A DNA stretch of 44,573 nt from Thermaceae bacterium (GTDB taxonomy: Bacteria > Deinococcota > Deinococci > Deinococcales > Marinithermaceae). A program made the translations under genes and the position numbers. Of this stretch, positions 10,876 through 21,045 are shown piece by piece. The DNA lies in the NCBI GenBank assembly GCA_026981865.1, contig JALSIA010000203.1, positions 1 through 44,573 of the forward strand, read 5' to 3'. Under the pieces are notes generated by a model. It did not search any database. It saw nothing but the letters and a program-made list of their open reading frames with translations, and was not told the origin of the DNA. Each line of letters opens with the position of its first letter. Position 1 is the stretch's first letter.

Positions 10876-11574
10876 CTAGAAGCGGTAGGAGAGGCTGATC
10901 GAGAAGGGGCTGAAGACCGAGAAGTCGCTGCGATCGGTCGCGACCGGCGCCACCAGGAAGACGCTGCCCTCGAACCCCAGGGTCAGACGGTCGCTAAAAA
11001 CCACAAGCGGTACGTTGATGCCCAGGGTGCCCCCGGGAAGGACCCCATAGCGGTTGCAGGTGAAGGGGTTGCCGTTCGTCTTGGCGCAGGCGTAGTAGAG
11101 CCGTCCCCGGGGCCCCACGTAGGCCGAGCCAAACTCGGTGGGCACCTGGAAGTAGTACGCGGCATCCAGGGCGGCGCCCATCGTGCTCGTGGTTACCTCC
11201 ACGTCGGTATCGGGGACACCGTCGTTGTTGGTGTCCACGTAGTCCCAGGTGGTGTAGCTGTTGTAGGCCATGTCCAGCGAGGCCCCGAACGAACCCTGCG
11301 ACCAGGAGAGCCGGCCCGCGGCTCCGGTGTAGCCGCCGTAGAGGACGCCACGCCAGGGGCCCTGCGCCACCTCGAGCCCCATCCCTACGGGCCCGGCGCT
11401 GATGTAGAAACCGTCCTCGTCGAAGTGGCCGGCACGCGTGGAGGGCGGATAGGGTCCCGTGGCCATGCCGCCGCTGTCGTAGATCGGCGCGGGGGTGATG
11501 GCGCCGGGGGCGCAGCCGAAGAGCAGGAAGGCCAACGACAACCCTAGGGCGGAAAACCAGCGGTGTAGCTTCAC
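10876..11574 (-). CDS. Outer-membrane lipoprotein, beta-barrel-like, function unknown
   Basis: The 232-residue product starts with a lipoprotein signal (MKLHRW...LAFLLFGCAPG, lipobox LLFGC, lipidated Cys about 21). The rest is alternating beta-strand sequence rich in Gly, Tyr and Ser and ends in Phe ('SISLSYRF'), typical of an outer-membrane barrel. 'TNNDGVPDTD' (about 115-124) looks like a calcium-binding loop. Two Cys near 170 ('YYACAKTNGNPFTCNRY') could form a disulfide. The start GTG overlaps the stop of the CAP gene (GTGA) and has an AAAGGAG Shine-Dalgarno. It is the last gene of the M16-CAP operon. Confidence 0.75.
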   Translation of the reverse strand: MKLHRWFSALGLSLAFLLFGCAPGAITPAPIYDSGGMATGPYPPSTRAGHFDEDGFYISAGPVGMGLEVAQGPWRGVLYGGYTGAAGRLSWSQGSFGASLDMAYNSYTTWDYVDTNNDGVPDTDVEVTTSTMGAALDAAYYFQVPTEFGSAYVGPRGRLYYACAKTNGNPFTCNRYGVLPGGTLGINVPLVVFSDRLTLGFEGSVFLVAPVATDRSDFSVFSPFSISLSYRF

Positions 11575-12530
11575 GGTCGAGCTCCTTTCTGCAGCGGTTC
11601 CGCGGTGCTTCCCAAGAGCGGAATCCTATGGGTATATTCTATCTTGTCTTTTTGGGGCGTCCCCACCCATACGACCCGCCAGCTCAGGGGCACCTCGACC
11701 GCCGCGTCGCCCTGAACGCGGCGGAAGAGCCGAGGCTCGGGACCGTAGGCCAGCCAGTGCTCGCCCGGCGGCAGCCCCAGCTGCAGCCTGACGCTGGCCA
11801 CCGTCCGCTCCGTGTAGCGAGCGTTCCACTCGATGCGGGGATGGCGGCACGCGGTCGCAGGAAGGGTGAACGCACAGGCCAGCAGGTAGCGTCCGCCGTT
11901 CCAGAGGCCGAGGCTGACCTCGCTCCGCGGATCCACGTCCAGCTCCCCGCTCCATCGGGGCGGTTGCAACGCCGTCACGAACGCCCCGTCCACGAACACC
12001 CCCACGGTCGCCCGGGCGCTGCCGCGGTAGCTGAGCCGCCCCTCGCGCTTTTGCGAGGGGGTCTGCCAAACCCAGACGCGGAAGGGGCGGGCGACGAAGT
12101 TCTGCACCACGGCGATGCGGTCGCCCCGCTGCACCAAGGCCAGCCCCAGGTGGGTGAACTCGGGCATGAGCAGGTTCTTGCGGTGGGGCGGGCTGCGAAG
12201 CCAGTCGTCCACGACCACGCTCGCGGCGTACTCCGGGGTGTAGCCCTCGTAGTAGGCCAGGTTCTCTCCTACGGCGACCTCGAGCACCCCCGCGGCCCAC
12301 ATGCGCTCGGCGGGGCCCAGGCCGTCGGGGTTCGTGTGGTCGAAGAAGCCGCGCTCGAGCATGTCGAGCGCGTGCGCCCGGGCCGCGCGGTAGGCGGCGT
12401 CGTCCCAGGCAAGGGCGCCCAGGCCGTGCGTCTTGCGGGCCTCGTTGGTCAGCCGGAAGGCCTCGAGCTCGAGCGGCGTCTGCGCCAGCGCCGCCCCCAG
12501 CAAGATCAGGAAGGCCAACCACCTAGCCAT
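11571..12530 (-). CDS. Secreted CAP-domain (SCP/PR1-like) protein
   Basis: The 319-residue protein has a signal peptide (MARWLAFLILLGAALA) followed by a CAP domain at about 20-150: 'RLTNEARKTHGLGALAWDDA', 'ARAHALDMLERGFFDHTNPDG', 'GENLAYYEGYTPEYAASVVVDDWLRSPPHRKNLLMPEFTHLGLAL'. The two His and two Glu of the CAP cavity appear to be present. The remainder is beta-rich with no family I recognise. It overlaps the upstream M16 gene by 8 nt and the downstream lipoprotein by 4 nt, so translation is coupled. An AT-rich patch near 11631-11645 (TAGAAT on the minus strand) may be an internal promoter for the lipoprotein. Confidence 0.85.
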   Translation of the reverse strand: MARWLAFLILLGAALAQTPLELEAFRLTNEARKTHGLGALAWDDAAYRAARAHALDMLERGFFDHTNPDGLGPAERMWAAGVLEVAVGENLAYYEGYTPEYAASVVVDDWLRSPPHRKNLLMPEFTHLGLALVQRGDRIAVVQNFVARPFRVWVWQTPSQKREGRLSYRGSARATVGVFVDGAFVTALQPPRWSGELDVDPRSEVSLGLWNGGRYLLACAFTLPATACRHPRIEWNARYTERTVASVRLQLGLPPGEHWLAYGPEPRLFRRVQGDAAVEVPLSWRVVWVGTPQKDKIEYTHRIPLLGSTAEPLQKGARP

Positions 12531-13758
12531 GGTCCGCGGGCACCAGCCAGTACTCGAGGGCGCGGCTGAAGGGGCGGGCCTCCAGGAGCTCGCCCAGGTG
12601 GTAGGGCTCGAGGTGCATCACCCAGCGCCGTACCGTGTCCAGCGCCTCGTAGCGCCCGGTGTAGCTGTACCCCATACCCAGATAGAAGAGGCGGGAAAGC
12701 GAGGTTTCGCCGGCGAAGACGAGCGAGGTGGCCGTTTTCAGCTTCGCGCGCTCCAGCTCTTCGGCCTCGACCCCGCGCTTCTCGAGCCGCTGCAGCTCTT
12801 CGCGTACCCGCGCGGAAACCTCCTCCTCGTGGGCAGGATCGCCTTGCAAATAGACGAGGAAGGTGCCCAGTTCTTCGTACTCGTGGTGGTAGGCCATCGC
12901 CGTCTCGACCAGCCCCGGGTCGACGAGGCGCCAGAAGAGCCGGCCGTTGTCGGGATCGCCCAGGACGTCGGCCAGCACCCGCGCCGCGTAGCGCTCTTCG
13001 GCCGCGGCCGCGTGCCCCGGCGCCACAAAAACGGCGTAAGCCTGGCTGGCCTTGTCGTAGGGCGTGCGCAGGCGGCGTGGCTCAGGGGTGAAGCCCGGGT
13101 GGTTGCGCGGTGCGGCCCCCCGGGTCCAGCCGCGGGTCATCCTCTCGGCAAGCGCCAGCATCTCGTCCCAGTCCAGGTTGCCCGCGAAGGCAAGCGTCAT
13201 GTTGTTCGGCACGTAGCGGCGCGCATGGTAGGCCGCCATCTGCGCCCGCGTCATCGCCTCGATGCTCTCGGTCGTACCCAGCACCGGCTTGGCCAGCGGG
13301 TGGCGCCCAAAGTAGGCCTCCTGGGCGCGTTCGTAGAGCACGAAGTGCGGGCGGTCGCGGTAGAGGGCGATCTCCTCGAGGATCACCTTGCGCTCGGTCT
13401 CGAACTCGTCCTCGCGCAGCGCCGGGCGCATCAGGTCACTGAGCAGGTCGAGCAGCCGCGGCGCGAACTCGGGCAGCACCGCCCCGTAGAAGACGGTGAG
13501 CTCTTCGTTGGTGAAGGCGTTGTACTTGGCGCCCATCTCGTCGAACTCGCGGTTCACGTCCCAGGCGCTGCGGCGCTCGGTGCCCTTGAAGACCATGTGC
13601 TCGAGGAAGTGGCTCACGCCCTCTTCGCCGGCCAGCTCGTCGCGGCTCCCGGTGCGCACGAAGTAGCCGAGGGCCGTGCTCTTGGCTTCGCGGTTGATCT
13701 CGGCGATCACGCGCAGACCGTTGGGCAACGTGGCTTCGCGGAAGGTCAGCACGCTCAT
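12523..13758 (-). CDS. M16 family zinc peptidase, active subunit
   Basis: The 411-residue protein has the inverted zinc motif HFLEH (His50, Glu53, His54) and the distal zinc ligand Glu129 in 'KVILEEIAL', so it should be a working metallopeptidase. The second half-domain lacks the Arg/Tyr pair (usually R-x-x-x-G-L-x-Y) that helps place substrate. That pair is found in the partner encoded just upstream, with which it overlaps by 4 nt (ATGA). The two probably form a heterodimer like mitochondrial processing peptidase. No signal peptide is visible, so it is likely cytoplasmic. Confidence 0.9.
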   Translation of the reverse strand: MSVLTFREATLPNGLRVIAEINREAKSTALGYFVRTGSRDELAGEEGVSHFLEHMVFKGTERRSAWDVNREFDEMGAKYNAFTNEELTVFYGAVLPEFAPRLLDLLSDLMRPALREDEFETERKVILEEIALYRDRPHFVLYERAQEAYFGRHPLAKPVLGTTESIEAMTRAQMAAYHARRYVPNNMTLAFAGNLDWDEMLALAERMTRGWTRGAAPRNHPGFTPEPRRLRTPYDKASQAYAVFVAPGHAAAAEERYAARVLADVLGDPDNGRLFWRLVDPGLVETAMAYHHEYEELGTFLVYLQGDPAHEEEVSARVREELQRLEKRGVEAEELERAKLKTATSLVFAGETSLSRLFYLGMGYSYTGRYEALDTVRRWVMHLEPYHLGELLEARPFSRALEYWLVPADHG

Positions 13759-14981
13759 GGCCCCACCTCCACGGTTCCAAGGCTGCCGATCCAGGGGTCG
13801 CGGTAGGGCCGCCCCGCGAGGAAGGCGTTGAGGCGCTCGAGGGTGACGTCCATCACCTCGGCCTCCACCTCCTCCAGGCTGCGCGCCCGGTCGAGGATGA
13901 ATAGGTCGCGCGCCAGCGCACCGGCACGGGCCCGGCTCGACTCGCCCGAGAGCACCAGGTCGGCGCGCACGCCCACCTTGGCGCGGTCCAGCTCCTCCCG
14001 GGTCACCCCCTGGGCCAGCCGCTCGATCTCTTCCTCCATGACCTCCAGCGTGGCCTGCGCCCGTTCCGGCATGGTTCCGGCGTAAGCGGTCAGGTAACCG
14101 AAACCCTTGACCGAACCAGGGCTGGCGCTCACCGCGTAGACGAGGCCGCGTTTTTCGCGCACCTCGGTGAAGAGGCGGCTGCTCATTCCGCCCGAGAGCA
14201 CGGCGACGGCAAGGCGCGAGGCGTAGAAGTCGTAGTGCCCCGGGGGCACGTCCTTGTAGAAGAGGCCGATCTGCACTTGTTCGGTCTCCTGCTCGATGTG
14301 GAAACGATGCGGCACGGTCAGGCGAACGGCCGGAGGGGACGGGGCGTCGCCGCTCCAGGCGCCGAGGTGCTTCTCGGCGATCCGCAAGACCTCGTCGGGG
14401 TCGACCCCGCCCGAGACCGCAAGGACGGAGCCTCCGGCTCCGTAACGGCGGCGGTATTCCCCGCGCAGCGCTTCCGGGGTCATCCGCTCGAGCGTTTCCC
14501 GCTCGCCTTCGACGGGCTGCCCGTGAGGGCTGGCGAAGGCTTCGCGCCTGAGCCGAACCAACAATTTGCGCGGGGGCTGGTCCTCCAGGGCGGCCAGCTC
14601 CTGCAGCGCCAGGGCGCGCACCGACTCGAAGGCGTCGTCGGGCAGGTGCGGGCGCATCAACAGGTCGGCGTAGAGCTCGAGCGCCGCCGAAAAGCCCTCG
14701 GGCAGCAACGAAGCGGAAAAGGTGGTGTACTCCACCCCCGCACCCGACTGCCGCCGCACGCCCAACGCGTCGAGCGCGTCGGCGAAGGCGCGGGCCCCGC
14801 GGGGTCCCGCCCCCTTCCAGAGCCAGGTCTCCAGCATGCTGGCCGCGCCCAGCCGCTCTTCGGGATCGCTCGTCGCCCCTACGGGCACCAAGATCGTAAA
14901 GCTGAGTCCCGGGTTCCAGGGCTGCGGTTCCACCGCCACCCGGAGCCCGTTGTCCAGGGTATGCACAACAGGGGCCGCCAC
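13755..14981 (-). CDS. M16 family peptidase-like protein, inactive partner subunit
   Basis: From the GTG at 14981 the protein has 408 residues. It keeps the M16 fold ('LDNGLRVAVEPQPWNPGLSFTI') but the zinc motif is replaced: HxxEH reads S-M-L-E-T. It retains 'SSRLFTEVREKRGLVYAVSA', the Arg/Tyr substrate-binding segment missing from the active subunit. A TTG at 15011 extends the frame by ten residues, but TATAAT (14988-14993) lies within that extension, 6 nt before the GTG, so the shorter, leaderless start is preferred. First gene of the M16-M16-CAP-lipoprotein operon. Confidence 0.87.
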   Translation of the reverse strand: MAAPVVHTLDNGLRVAVEPQPWNPGLSFTILVPVGATSDPEERLGAASMLETWLWKGAGPRGARAFADALDALGVRRQSGAGVEYTTFSASLLPEGFSAALELYADLLMRPHLPDDAFESVRALALQELAALEDQPPRKLLVRLRREAFASPHGQPVEGERETLERMTPEALRGEYRRRYGAGGSVLAVSGGVDPDEVLRIAEKHLGAWSGDAPSPPAVRLTVPHRFHIEQETEQVQIGLFYKDVPPGHYDFYASRLAVAVLSGGMSSRLFTEVREKRGLVYAVSASPGSVKGFGYLTAYAGTMPERAQATLEVMEEEIERLAQGVTREELDRAKVGVRADLVLSGESSRARAGALARDLFILDRARSLEEVEAEVMDVTLERLNAFLAGRPYRDPWIGSLGTVEVGP

Positions 14982-14987
14982 CCGAAG

Positions 14988-15051
14988 ATTATACTTTCCG
15001 GCTTTGCCCAATCCGGTTCAGGAACCGGCGTTCCCGCACGGCGGGTAGAAT
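14988..15051. promoter_or_regulatory. Divergent promoter region, M16 operon / recG
   Basis: TATAAT on the minus strand (14993-14988) is 6 nt before the M16 GTG, and TAGAAT on the plus strand (15046-15051) is 6 nt before the recG GTG. Between them lies a 16-bp inverted repeat CCGGTTC-AG-GAACCGG (15012-15027) that could be an operator serving both directions. Neither -35 resembles consensus. Confidence 0.6.
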
Positions 15052-15057
15052 GGCCGC

Positions 15058-17388
<2,331 letters not shown>

Positions 17389-17587
17389 CGCTTGCGCATG
17401 AAGGTGGAGGGTGAACTGGACGTGCATTGGCGGCTGGCTTTTAGCCTCGGGCATCGCCAACAACCCCCTCCCCAGCCCTCCCAGGGGAGGGAGCTTTCTT
17501 TTGGCGCGGTTAGGTTTGAAGCTTTAGCCGTCGCGAAGGAGTAGAAACACAAACCACAGACGACAAGCTACAGGCCTTATCCATTAC

Positions 17588-17615
17588 CACGTACCACGCA
17601 CTACGTACCACGCAC
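17588..17615 (+). repeat. Heptamer array CACGTAC/CACGCAC x4
   Basis: Four units (CACGTAC, CACGCAC, TACGTAC, CACGCAC) close copy A of the composite repeat. They are the complement of the GTACGTG array at 6772-6813. Confidence 0.75.
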
Positions 17616-17873
17616 CCCTCGCCTCCCCCTTGGGGGAGGTGGCCGCAGGCCGGAGGGGGGTTGTTCATTACACGGGAAGCGGGATACAGGGGGTGAGATG
17701 TGGGCTGGTTGTGGATTGGCGACTGGCTTTTGGCTGTTGCAATGCCCACAACCCCCTCCCCAACCTCTCCGAGGGGAGGGAGTTTCTTTCTAGCACGGCC
17801 GGACTTAAGGTTTGAACTGCCGTGAAGAAGAAGCTATAACCACAAGCTGCAGGCTATAGACCTTATTATTTAC

Positions 17874-17922
17874 CACGCGCCACGTACCACGAACCACGTA
17901 CCAGTTACCACGTACCACGCAC
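17874..17922 (+). repeat. Heptamer array CACGTAC-like x7
   Basis: Seven units ending CACGTAC, CACGCAC close copy B. The array runs to 5 bp before the -10 box of the GNAT gene. TTACCA (17905-17910), inside the array, sits where a -35 would be. Confidence 0.75.
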
Positions 17923-17932
17923 CCTCTACAAT
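17905..17932 (+). promoter_or_regulatory. Promoter of the GNAT gene, partly inside a repeat
   Basis: TACAAT (17927-17932) is 6 nt before the GTG at 17939. TTACCA (17905-17910) is a 4/6 match to the -35 consensus with a 16-bp spacer, and is provided by the heptamer array. Confidence 0.5.
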
Positions 17933-17938
17933 GTAACC

Positions 17939-18394
17939 GTGCTCCGGATCCGCTCCGCCACCCCCGACGACGCCGCGGTCCTGGCGCGGTTCCGGGTCAT
18001 GCTCTTCGAGGAGATGGGACGGCTCGAGGGGGACGAGGCCGAGTTCGCCCACGCCTCGGAAAACTACTTCGCCTGGGCGCTCTCCACCGAGCGCGAGGTC
18101 GCCTGGATCGCCGAGGACCTGGGCGAGCCGGTGGCGGTGCTGGCGATGACGCTCGAGCCGATGCCGCCCAAACCCGGCCGCCCCCGGCTCGTCGAGGCCT
18201 TCATGCACAACGTCTACGTCCTGCCCGACCGCCGCATGCGGGGACTGGCGGGCCGCCTGACCCGCACGGCCCTGGACTTCGCGAGGGCCGGGGGCATCCG
18301 GAGGGTGCGGCTCTTCACCTCCGACGACGCCCGCTGGATGTACGAGCGGCTGGGCTTCCGCCCCCACGACCGCTACCTGGAAATCAAGCTCTGA
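17939..18394 (+). CDS. GNAT family N-acetyltransferase
   Basis: The 151-residue protein has the GNAT pattern: 'IRSATPDDAAVLARFR' at the N-terminus, a central strand ('FMHNVYVLPDRRMRGLAGRLTRTALDFARAGGIRRVRLFT') containing the acetyl-CoA loop (R-R-M-R-G-L-A, a variant of Q/RxxGxG/A), and 'YERLGFRPHDRYLEI' at the end. The acceptor substrate is unknown. The start is GTG, 6 nt after TACAAT. It is followed after 2 nt by the HExxH protein, so they form an operon. Confidence 0.88.
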   Translation: MLRIRSATPDDAAVLARFRVMLFEEMGRLEGDEAEFAHASENYFAWALSTEREVAWIAEDLGEPVAVLAMTLEPMPPKPGRPRLVEAFMHNVYVLPDRRMRGLAGRLTRTALDFARAGGIRRVRLFTSDDARWMYERLGFRPHDRYLEIKL

Positions 18395-18396
18395 CC

Positions 18397-19161
18397 GTGT
18401 TGAAGCGCCTGCCCCACCCCTACGTACACGCCGAACACTCCCCCGGCGGCCGGCGGCGTGCGGTGGAATTGCAGCGTTTCCTGGCGCGACTCCACGACGC
18501 GCTCGAGCCGGTACACCCGGTCCCGCCGGTCACCCTCTACGTCCTCGACGAGCACGACTGGCGGCGTTTTACCCGCCTCCCCTACGGCTACCCCTTCCAG
18601 CGCAGCAAGCCGGGCGAGGGCTACGGCGTCTTCGCACCGCTGCGCTACCCCGACCGGTTGCTCGAGCGTCTGACCCACGTCTTCGCCGAGGCCGCCCGCC
18701 GCGGCGGCAGGCTGCCGGGACCGCTGGCGGTCTTTCTGGACCTGATGATCGCCCACGAGTACGCCCACGCGGTGGCCGTGGCCTGGGGGCTCAGGGCACG
18801 GGTGCGCTGGGTGGACGAGTTCCTGGCCAACTACCTTTACATGCTCGCCCTCTACCGCAGCGACCGCAATCTCTACGCCCAGGCGCGCGCCTGGGCCGAG
18901 CTGGCCAGCCGGCTCGAGCCCCGGCGCCGCAGCCTCGGGGGTTTCGAGCGCTACCCGCGCCGCCCGCTGGGCGAGCAGCTGTGGTTCCAGGGCGTCTTCA
19001 CCCTCGAGGCCGCGCGCATGATCGAGGAGAGCGGGGACCGCTTCGTGCGGCGCCTGCTCGAGGCCGCCCCCCTCGCCCGCCGCGACCTGCACCGCAAGCT
19101 GCTCGCGGCCGAACCCGGCCTGCGGGACTTCTTCCGCACCTTCGGCGAGAAGGTAACCTGA
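18397..19161 (+). CDS. HExxH putative zinc metallopeptidase
   Basis: The 254-residue protein has HEYAH (His120, Glu121, His124) in a hydrophobic helix and '[13 protein letters not shown]' 17 residues later. Glu141 there is a plausible third zinc ligand, the gluzincin arrangement. The N-terminal 60 residues ('[14 protein letters not shown]') resemble the small beta domain before such helices. No signal peptide is visible, so it is probably cytoplasmic. I do not recognise a named family. It begins 2 nt after the acetyltransferase stop with a GTG and no independent signals, so it is translationally coupled. Confidence 0.7.
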   Translation: MLKRLPHPYVHAEHSPGGRRRAVELQRFLARLHDALEPVHPVPPVTLYVLDEHDWRRFTRLPYGYPFQRSKPGEGYGVFAPLRYPDRLLERLTHVFAEAARRGGRLPGPLAVFLDLMIAHEYAHAVAVAWGLRARVRWVDEFLANYLYMLALYRSDRNLYAQARAWAELASRLEPRRRSLGGFERYPRRPLGEQLWFQGVFTLEAARMIEESGDRFVRRLLEAAPLARRDLHRKLLAAEPGLRDFFRTFGEKVT

Positions 19162-19165
19162 AGGC

Positions 19166-20134
19166 ATGGAGCGCGTCTTCGTCACCCGCAGCCTTCCCGG
19201 AACCGCCCTCGACGAGCTGCGCCAGACCGGCTACCGGGTGGAGGTCTGGACCGAGTTCCTCGCCCCGCCGCGCGAGGTCCTGCTCGAGCGCGTGCGCGGC
19301 GCCGCCGGACTGATCACGATGCTCGAGGACCGGGTAGACGCCGAGCTGATGGACGCCGCCGGTCCGGACCTCAAGGTCATCGCCCAGTACGCCGTGGGCC
19401 TCGACAACGTCGACCTGGCGGCCGCCAGAGAACGGGGCATCGTCGTCACCCACACCCCGGGCGTGCTCACCGACGCCACCGCCGACCTGGCCTTCGCGCT
19501 GCTCGCGGCCGCCGCCCGCCGGGTCGTCGAGGGGCACGATTACGTGCGCCGGGGCGAGTGGAAGACCTGGCACCCCGAGCTGCTGCTCGGTCCCGAGCTG
19601 CACGGGGCCACCGTGGGCGTGGTCGGCTTCGGTCGCATCGGTCAGGCCTTCGCCCGCCGCGCCCGCGGCTTCGAGATGAAGGTGCTCTACGCCAGCCGCC
19701 GCCCCAAGCCCGAGGCCGAGGCCGCGCTGGCCGCCGAGCGCGTGGAGCTGGACGAGCTGCTCGCTCGCGCCGACTTCGTCAGCCTGCACACCCCGCTCAC
19801 CCCCGAGACGCACCGGCTGATGAACGCCGAGCGGCTGGCGCGGATGAAGGAGGGCGCGGTGCTCGTCAACACCGCGCGCGGCAAGGTGGTGGACACCGAG
19901 GCGCTCCTGGACGCACTCGAGCACGGTCCCCTCTTCGCCGCCGGGCTCGACGTAACCGACCCGGAACCGCTGCCGGCGGACCACCCGCTCCTCGGTCACC
20001 CCCGGGTGGTGGTCACCCCCCACATCGGCTCGGCCGGCCTGCGCACGCGGAGGCGCATGGCCGAGATGGTGGCCCACGACCTCCGGGCCGTACTCGAAGG
20101 CCGCACCCCCAGGCACGCCGCCGTACTCCCCTGA
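19166..20134 (+). CDS. D-2-hydroxyacid dehydrogenase (glyoxylate/hydroxypyruvate reductase type)
   Basis: The 322-residue protein is a D-isomer-specific 2-hydroxyacid dehydrogenase. It shows '[22 protein letters not shown]', the NAD(P) fold motif [13 protein letters not shown], 'NTARGKVVD' with the substrate Arg, '[17 protein letters not shown]' with the catalytic Glu region, and '[15 protein letters not shown]' with the catalytic His. The pattern is closest to glyoxylate reductase/GRHPR. It reduces glyoxylate or hydroxypyruvate, or oxidises D-glycerate. TAACCT (19154-19159) is 6 nt before the ATG and overlaps the stop of the gene before. Confidence 0.9.
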   Translation: MERVFVTRSLPGTALDELRQTGYRVEVWTEFLAPPREVLLERVRGAAGLITMLEDRVDAELMDAAGPDLKVIAQYAVGLDNVDLAAARERGIVVTHTPGVLTDATADLAFALLAAAARRVVEGHDYVRRGEWKTWHPELLLGPELHGATVGVVGFGRIGQAFARRARGFEMKVLYASRRPKPEAEAALAAERVELDELLARADFVSLHTPLTPETHRLMNAERLARMKEGAVLVNTARGKVVDTEALLDALEHGPLFAAGLDVTDPEPLPADHPLLGHPRVVVTPHIGSAGLRTRRRMAEMVAHDLRAVLEGRTPRHAAVLP

Positions 20135-20165
20135 GCCGCTTCGAACTCGCTGGAACGGCTTAGGG

Positions 20166-20209
20166 TAAGATGTCTCCAGGTGCAGGTTTGAAAACCGGGA
20201 CGCACCTGG
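20166..20209 (+). promoter_or_regulatory. -10 box and structured leader of the HhH protein gene
   Basis: TAAGAT (20166-20171) is followed by a nested hairpin: CCAGGTGC (20176-20183) pairs with GCACCTGG (20202-20209), and inside it GGTTT (20185-20189) pairs with AAACC (20192-20196). There is no T tract. GGGAG (20213-20217) may serve as the ribosome site for the ATG at 20225. Confidence 0.5.
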
Positions 20210-20224
20210 GGACGGGAGCGCGGC

Positions 20225-20803
20225 ATGGTCTTTTGGTACGCCCTTGTTGGATTTCTCATCGGATGGGCGGTCGTGTGGCTGGCCGGCGTGACCTACGGGC
20301 GGCCACGCCGGCGATCGGTGCAGGCCGAGCTGGAAACCTGCCGGCAGCAGCTGGACGACGAACGGGAACGCGCCAAACTGTTCCAGGCCAAGATCGAAGC
20401 CCTGGAGGAGGAGGCCAAGGGGCTGCGGGCGCGGCTGCAGCGGCTCGAGGGCGAACGCGACCGCTACCGCCACGAGCGCGACGCCGTGTTGGCGGAGCTG
20501 CGATCGTTCGCCCCCGAGGTCGACGAGCCCGGGGAGGCCGTCGCGTCCGGCGACGATCTGAAGCGGATCGCGGGCATCGGCCCCAAGATCGAGCGCCTGC
20601 TCCAGCGCGCCGGGGTTCGCAGCTTCGAGGAGCTGGCGGCGACGCCGGTCGCACGCCTGAAAGAGCTGCTCGCGGCGGGCGGACGCCGTTTCCGCCTGGC
20701 GGACCCCAGGACCTGGCCGCAGCAGGCGCGGCTGGCCGCCGAGGGGCGCTGGGACGAGCTCGAGGCCTACCAGAAGATGCTCAAAGGTGGGCGGGGTCGC
20801 TGA
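20225..20803 (+). CDS. Membrane-anchored coiled-coil protein with helix-hairpin-helix domain
   Basis: The 192-residue protein has one N-terminal membrane helix (about 2-23, 'WYALVGFLIGWAVVWLAGV'). A coiled coil follows (about 30-95, Glu/Arg-rich heptads), then a C-terminal helix-hairpin-helix: 'DDLKRIAGIGPKIERLLQRAGVRSFEELAATPVARLKELL'. That module is the DUF4332/L21-tail type HhH often found at the ends of assorted bacterial proteins and may bind nucleic acid or protein. A membrane anchor plus an HhH suggests tethering of DNA or RNA to the membrane, but that is inference. It has an unusual leader with a nested hairpin. Confidence 0.78.
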   Translation: MVFWYALVGFLIGWAVVWLAGVTYGRPRRRSVQAELETCRQQLDDERERAKLFQAKIEALEEEAKGLRARLQRLEGERDRYRHERDAVLAELRSFAPEVDEPGEAVASGDDLKRIAGIGPKIERLLQRAGVRSFEELAATPVARLKELLAAGGRRFRLADPRTWPQQARLAAEGRWDELEAYQKMLKGGRGR

Positions 20804-20955
20804 CGCGGCGCCGACCACGAAAGGTAGCCCCGTCGGTTTCGATGCCTTCAAGGCCCTGGCGGCGGCGGTATGGATCGCCCCGTAGGTCGGGGGCCGCCTC
20901 CAACCCCCGGCCACCGCCGCGAACGCCGCGGCAGCCGAGTGGGATAGCCCCCCAA

Positions 20956-21042
20956 AGCGCTGCGGAGGTCAACGGCCTCGCCCTCATCACGGACAAGGGA
21001 CGGATCCGCCCCGGGGACCGGATCTGGATCCCCGCACCCTGA
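20956..21042 (+). pseudogene. LysM-domain remnant
   Basis: The frame ending at TGA 21040-21042 reads '...AAEVNGLALITDKGRIRPGDRIWIPAP', the last half of a LysM peptidoglycan-binding repeat ('N..I.DPNRIYPGQ.IRIP'). No start or first half is found in frame. Upstream sequence (20804-20955) has stops and no recognisable domain, so this looks like the tail of a decayed gene or a frameshifted end. Low confidence because it is short. Confidence 0.4.
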
Positions 21043-21045
21043 ACT

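Larger units (their letters stand above)
17426..17922. repeat. Two diverged tandem copies of a composite intergenic repeat
   Basis: Two blocks in the same order make up the recG-GNAT gap. Copy A (about 17426-17615) and copy B (about 17704-17922) each run: 'ATTGGCG.CTGGCTTTT', a C-run/G-run element ('ACCCCCTCCCC' ... 'GGGGAGGGAG'), 'GGTTTGAA', 'CAAGCT.CAGGC', then a CACGTAC heptamer array. A further C-run/G-run pair lies between them (17625-17660). An inverted, partial copy lies at 6772 and beyond. No coding sequence is visible here. Confidence 0.7.

Noticed and set aside
18998-20914. A 638-codon minus-strand frame across four plus-strand genes
   Set aside because: It spans gene boundaries and intergenic signals and has no domain. 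The plus-strand dehydrogenase and HhH protein are clear.
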